Position numbers and translations under genes: made by a program | The notes under the pieces: model-generated | The model's database searches: none | What the model was told of the DNA's origin: nothing | Seen by the model: the letters and a program-made list of their open reading frames with translations, nothing else | Source: Gammaproteobacteria bacterium | GTDB taxonomy: Bacteria > Pseudomonadota > Gammaproteobacteria > PS1 > Pseudothioglobaceae | Direction: 5' to 3' | NCBI GenBank assembly: GCA_030739975.1 | Contig: JASLYC010000010.1 | Coordinates: forward strand, 1 to 48,946 | Length of the DNA: 48,946 bases | Shown here: in pieces, positions 43,774 through 48,946 of the stretch | Layout: every line of letters begins with the position of its first letter | Position numbering within the stretch: position 1 is the first letter of the stretch

Positions 43774-46442
43774 TACTTAACCTCACTAAAGTTCAAATTT
43801 TCATCTATATTTTGTTGCCCAAATTTAGGCTTAAATATCATAATCAGCGCTGGAAAGAATAACAAGTCGCACAACAACGCCACAAAAATTGCCAGAGAGC
43901 CGAAGTTTCCAATTTTCGCTAATCCCAAATGGTCGCTAAAGCTTAGCATATAAAACCCACACCCCAAAATAAGCGTAGTAAAGGTGACAGCCTGGCCAAC
44001 CTCTTTTATTGTATTGATTAGAGCTAGTCTCATATTGCTATTTACTGCCAGGGCCATCCTATAGTGAGTTATAAAGTGTATTGTATCGTCAACAGCTATA
44101 CCTATAATTAGCGGTGCAATTAATAATGTATCTGTATCGAGCGGTATACTAAGTAGCCCCATCAGACCGAACGCTAAAGTTGCAGGTATAAGGTTTGGTA
44201 TTATTGACAATAGTCCTGCCTGAACTGAACCCAAGGTCAAAACTAACAGTGAACTTATCACAACAACTGCAACAGCCAAACTCTTGAATTGATTGCGACT
44301 TAGGTTGTCAGCAAGTTTCATCATCAGGGCAAAAGTACCTGTAATTTCCACTTGCATATCTGGATAACGTGTTTTTAGAGCCAAGAAACCATTATCAATA
44401 TCTTTTTTAATTCCCTCGAAGAAGTCTTTATATTCGTTTGAACCGGCATTCTTCAATGTAACACTTATATGTGTCTTAGAGTAATCATCACTAACCAAAG
44501 CTCTACGGTCTTCAGGGTTTGCACTATTAAATAGATATAACAATTGAGACACTGCAATTTGTGAGTCTGGAATGGTGCGGTATTGCTCGCTACCTCTCAT
44601 AATTTTATGCGTATCTTTAACTAAATTTGCTAATGAATTTGTACGAATAATATAATCATATCTCATTTGTATGTTGTCCTGCAATTCACTGATTGCCTGC
44701 AAAACTTTTGGATCCATGACAGCATCTGACTCTCCCATATCAATCATAATAATCATGCCTCCAGTTCCCATCATATGTTCATCTACAATGTCATATGCTG
44801 CCCTTATAGGTACATCTTCAGAGAACAATTCTACAAGGTTGGAGTCTATTTTGACCTGTGTAGCGCCATACAAACATATCCCGAATACTCCTACAAATAA
44901 AGCCACTAGGCTGTATCTTCTCTTAAAAACCAGTGCTGGAATTTTATCTAATAGTGGCTGTAACCATGCCGCACTAAAAAGCCATGTGAGGCCTGATAAA
45001 TTGGATATATATTTTATCGGCTGAAAAATAAAATTAATAATCCGTGAAGCCAATTTTTTGTATTTACTTAAAAGCCCAACATGACTGCTTGGTTCGGCCA
45101 TAGGGTGCCAGTAGTCCAATAGAACCGGTAATAAATATATAGTGTAAATAAATGCTAGGCCTACCCCAGCTGCAGAAGATATGCCAAAAACAATGAACTG
45201 CTCCATCCCAGTAACAGACATAGAAGCCATCCCGGCCATTGTTGTTATTGTTGTTAATAATATAGGTACCCCAGTTTTTCTGTATGCATGACTGAGCGCC
45301 TGATTATGATCTTCCCCATCTCTTCGAAAGAAGATGTAGCTACTCATAACGTGTACGCAATCTGCAACGCCAACTGCTACAATGAGCATGACTGTTAGAG
45401 TTATAAGTGAAGATGACTCTATATCTAACCAGCTAAGAGTTCCAAGAACAAACATAATGCTCATCCCAATTGCTAACTGTGGCAAAACAACCGCACTAGC
45501 GGAACGAAACAGTGTCCAAAGCAGTAAGTTTATTATTACAACCATACCTATAAGTAAATAACCTGCATGTATCATTGTGTCCCACGCAAGCTCAATCATA
45601 GAGGCCCCGCCTATTGGATAAAAGTCAAAATTTTCTAATAGATGTGGTTGGCTATATATTGCAGATATTGCGGGCATAAATGTGAGATAAATAGCTGGAT
45701 CCATCTCCTCAAACTCAATCTTATTTACGGTTGCGAAATCATCAACTGTAGACTCGAAACTGTCATAAGAGCTGTCCCACTCATCATCCAGGAATAGGTT
45801 GCCAGTCTCATCAACTGGGGAAATCTTTGGAATAGTTCCAAAATCAGTAGTAATTGATATGGCTCCAAATCTATAGTCTTTGGAAAACATAAATAGTGGT
45901 AAGTTGGTTTGTGAACTGGCTAGTGACTTTATCGTATTGAGTGTCTCTGTGTCACTTGGTATATCTTTGGGAACTAATAGTGGAGCACTCAATACATCGT
46001 CATTATTCTGCTGTATACGTATATTAGTTAACGATTGAACACGCTTGATGTGCTTTAGTTCATTGTATTCTTCAGGCTTTAGCCCAAACTTATCGACCCA
46101 AACTCTATCATCTATATCGTCAAGATTATTTAGAATATTAGTAATCTCAGCAACCAGCGACAATGAGTTGTGTGAAAACACGTCCCCGTCTTTTGCTTCA
46201 TAAACTATGAACAGGCCATCGTCACTGCCGAACTGTTCACGAAACTCGTCAAGAGACTCTAGAGCCTTATCTCCCTTCTGGAACCATGACTCTATAGAAA
46301 AATTAAAGCTAAATTGACTAGTGCCAATAGCCATAAAAACGGTTGACAGTAGGGCGAATAAAATAACTGTCTTACGGTACGATCGTAACTTATTTGGAAC
46401 TTCACTAAAATATTGATTAAAGCCTAGTAATAAACTTTTCAT
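43773..46442 (-). CDS. MMPL/RND superfamily exporter
   Basis: 889 aa with two RND repeats; VGVADCVHVMSSYIFFRRDG, GIAVDDTIHFITHYRMAL. Confidence 0.88.
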   Translation of the reverse strand: MKSLLLGFNQYFSEVPNKLRSYRKTVILFALLSTVFMAIGTSQFSFNFSIESWFQKGDKALESLDEFREQFGSDDGLFIVYEAKDGDVFSHNSLSLVAEITNILNNLDDIDDRVWVDKFGLKPEEYNELKHIKRVQSLTNIRIQQNNDDVLSAPLLVPKDIPSDTETLNTIKSLASSQTNLPLFMFSKDYRFGAISITTDFGTIPKISPVDETGNLFLDDEWDSSYDSFESTVDDFATVNKIEFEEMDPAIYLTFMPAISAIYSQPHLLENFDFYPIGGASMIELAWDTMIHAGYLLIGMVVIINLLLWTLFRSASAVVLPQLAIGMSIMFVLGTLSWLDIESSSLITLTVMLIVAVGVADCVHVMSSYIFFRRDGEDHNQALSHAYRKTGVPILLTTITTMAGMASMSVTGMEQFIVFGISSAAGVGLAFIYTIYLLPVLLDYWHPMAEPSSHVGLLSKYKKLASRIINFIFQPIKYISNLSGLTWLFSAAWLQPLLDKIPALVFKRRYSLVALFVGVFGICLYGATQVKIDSNLVELFSEDVPIRAAYDIVDEHMMGTGGMIIMIDMGESDAVMDPKVLQAISELQDNIQMRYDYIIRTNSLANLVKDTHKIMRGSEQYRTIPDSQIAVSQLLYLFNSANPEDRRALVSDDYSKTHISVTLKNAGSNEYKDFFEGIKKDIDNGFLALKTRYPDMQVEITGTFALMMKLADNLSRNQFKSLAVAVVVISSLLVLTLGSVQAGLLSIIPNLIPATLAFGLMGLLSIPLDTDTLLIAPLIIGIAVDDTIHFITHYRMALAVNSNMRLALINTIKEVGQAVTFTTLILGCGFYMLSFSDHLGLAKIGNFGSLAIFVALLCDLLFFPALIMIFKPKFGQQNIDENLNFSEVK

Positions 46443-46520
46443 AGGTATATAGAGTTAGCAACTTATGAGCAATTATAGTTTATATTGATACTTTGTTATA
46501 ATTAACAAAGTTAGTGATGA

Positions 46521-47516
46521 TTAAAAACCAAACTTAGATTTTAGACTAATATATTCAATATCTTTAATTCTCGGGCCAAACGCACTAACAACAATTGACG
46601 AAGCGTTATTGGCAAATTGTGCTGCCCAACTACACCCACGTCCATTAACAAGAGCATATAAAAAAGCTCCAGCAAACATATCGCCAGCGCCATTAGTATC
46701 AATAGCGTTTGTGTTTACCCCTTTATTGTAGCTTATATCCTGTCCATCATAGGTTAGAGAGCCGCCAGGACCACGAGTGATAACAAATGTTTTGGCATAC
46801 TGCTTAAGAGATTGAGCTGCGGCTTCAATTGTATGTGTATTAGTAAATCTTCTTGCCTCATCAGAGTTACAGAAAAGTAAATCAATCCCATCACCTATAA
46901 CACTTTTTAAATTCTCTGAAAAAAGTTTAACAATCAAAGGGTCTGACAAACTCAGCGAAGTTTTTACATTATTCTGTTTCGCAAAATTCATAGCTTCTAT
47001 TGCAACATCTGTTCTGTTCTGGTCAGAAACCAAATATCCTTCCATATATAACCATTCAGAATTGGCTAATGACTTTTTATCAATCTCTTGGGTAGTTAGA
47101 TTAAGGCTGGCCCCAAGATATGTATTCATTGTTCTTTCAGCGTCAGGAGTAATCATTGCAAGACATTTTCCTGTTATGCCTTTTTCAGATTGAACATTAT
47201 GAAAATCGACGCCGGTCGATTTTAGATCTTTTATAAAAAAATCTCCATCTTTGTCGTCTGCTACCTTAGCAGAGTAAAACGCTTTTAAGCCTAATTTACT
47301 AGTAGCTACTATAGTATTACAGGCAGACCCTCCACAACTTCTACTGACTGGGCTTGTTTGGGAAGTAATGGAATTCATTAATTCATCCTGACGTTCTTCG
47401 TCAACTAGAGTCATTACCCCTTTTTCTACATTATTATCTTTTAGAAATTTATCATTAACTACGACCTCTGTGTCTACTATTGCAGCACCGATTCCATAAA
47501 TGTTGTATTTAGCCAT
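46521..47516 (-). CDS. PfkB family kinase, adenosine kinase-like
   Basis: YGIGAAIVDTEVVV, SRSCGGSACNTIVATSKLG, DTNGAGDMFAGAFLYAL. Confidence 0.88.
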   Translation of the reverse strand: MAKYNIYGIGAAIVDTEVVVNDKFLKDNNVEKGVMTLVDEERQDELMNSITSQTSPVSRSCGGSACNTIVATSKLGLKAFYSAKVADDKDGDFFIKDLKSTGVDFHNVQSEKGITGKCLAMITPDAERTMNTYLGASLNLTTQEIDKKSLANSEWLYMEGYLVSDQNRTDVAIEAMNFAKQNNVKTSLSLSDPLIVKLFSENLKSVIGDGIDLLFCNSDEARRFTNTHTIEAAAQSLKQYAKTFVITRGPGGSLTYDGQDISYNKGVNTNAIDTNGAGDMFAGAFLYALVNGRGCSWAAQFANNASSIVVSAFGPRIKDIEYISLKSKFGF

Positions 47517-47639
47517 TCTTTACCTATATATTTATAATGCTTTTTATATTTCAATGCGCATTATAATTTAAACGTCGTAGTTCGTTGTTATATTTATTTG
47601 AGTCAGTAATAACTATTATAGAAAAGATTTTAGCTAGAC

Positions 47640-47674
47640 AAAAAAATACCCCGCAACGCTATTGGTTACAGGGT
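47640..47674 (-). terminator. Rho-independent terminator of the rRNA operon
   Basis: Minus strand ACCCTGTAAC-CAATAGC-GTTGCGGGGT (10 bp, two G-U) followed by ATTTTTTT. Confidence 0.8.
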
Positions 47675-47689
47675 AATTTTGGAATTAAA

Positions 47690-47808
47690 AGCCTAGCAAT
47701 GTCCTACTCTCACATGGGGAGACCCCACACTACCATCGGCGCTAAGTGGTTTCACTTCTGAGTTCGGGATGGGATCAGGTGGGTCACACTTGCTATTGTC
47801 GCTAAGCA
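47690..47808 (-). rRNA. rrf: 5S ribosomal RNA
   Basis: Minus strand TGCTTAGCGACAATAGC...CCCGAACTCAGAAGTGAAACC...GCGCCGATGGTAGTGTGGGGTCTCCCCATGTGAGAGTAGG...GCTAGGC. Confidence 0.95.
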
Positions 47809-48027
47809 TACTGGTTGTCTGACAATGAAATATAATTCAAGCCAAACGAAATTAAAAGTTTTTATACCGCCACCTTTTGGTGGGACATAACAAAAAAATA
47901 CACGAGCAAAGTTTGTAATCACATTTTAAAAGTTAAAAATGAATGTTGAAAAAACATCAAGTTAACTTATTTATTGGCATATTGCCATTTGACACAACAA
48001 CATCTCCAAATAGTTTGGGTGTTATAT

Positions 48028-48946
<919 letters not shown>

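Overview
The window looks like an ordinary AT-rich chromosomal segment of a free-living gammaproteobacterium. Gene content (BicA-like transporter, acnB, prpE-type synthetase, Tat-exported SBP) resembles the SUP05/Thioglobus group, but that placement is inference. Left to right it holds: tsaD (partial)-lptB-birA-dgkA; truA; two divergent SulP transporters, one BicA-like; rpsP-rimM, with a long repetitive S16 tail; purB; acnB; rpmG-rpmB; tRNA-Ser(UGA); an N-formylglutamate amidohydrolase / carboxylate-amine ligase pair; aroQ with a diverged upstream paralog; pirin-pyrE; xthA-trmB-fxsA-folC-cvpA-purF-metZ-fabA-fabB; serS-yajC-secD-secF; a rhodanese gene and an unassigned ORF; a PLP transsulfuration enzyme; a five-gene HAAT-type ABC transporter; a phosphoribosyltransferase; a signal-peptide-only gene remnant; a nitroreductase coupled to an acyl-CoA synthetase; an RND/LolA-like/outer-membrane barrel trio; a PfkB kinase; and the 5S and partial 23S of an rRNA operon. 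I see no phage, transposon, CRISPR or known defence system. The best candidates for follow-up are the aroQ paralog lacking key arginines, the FGase/YbdK-type pair beside it, an apparent internal duplication in CvpA, the in-frame 15-bp repeats in rpsP, the 36-codon Tat signal stub with a structured leader, the GNRA-capped hairpin between SBP and permease genes, and the RND/LolA/barrel operon.
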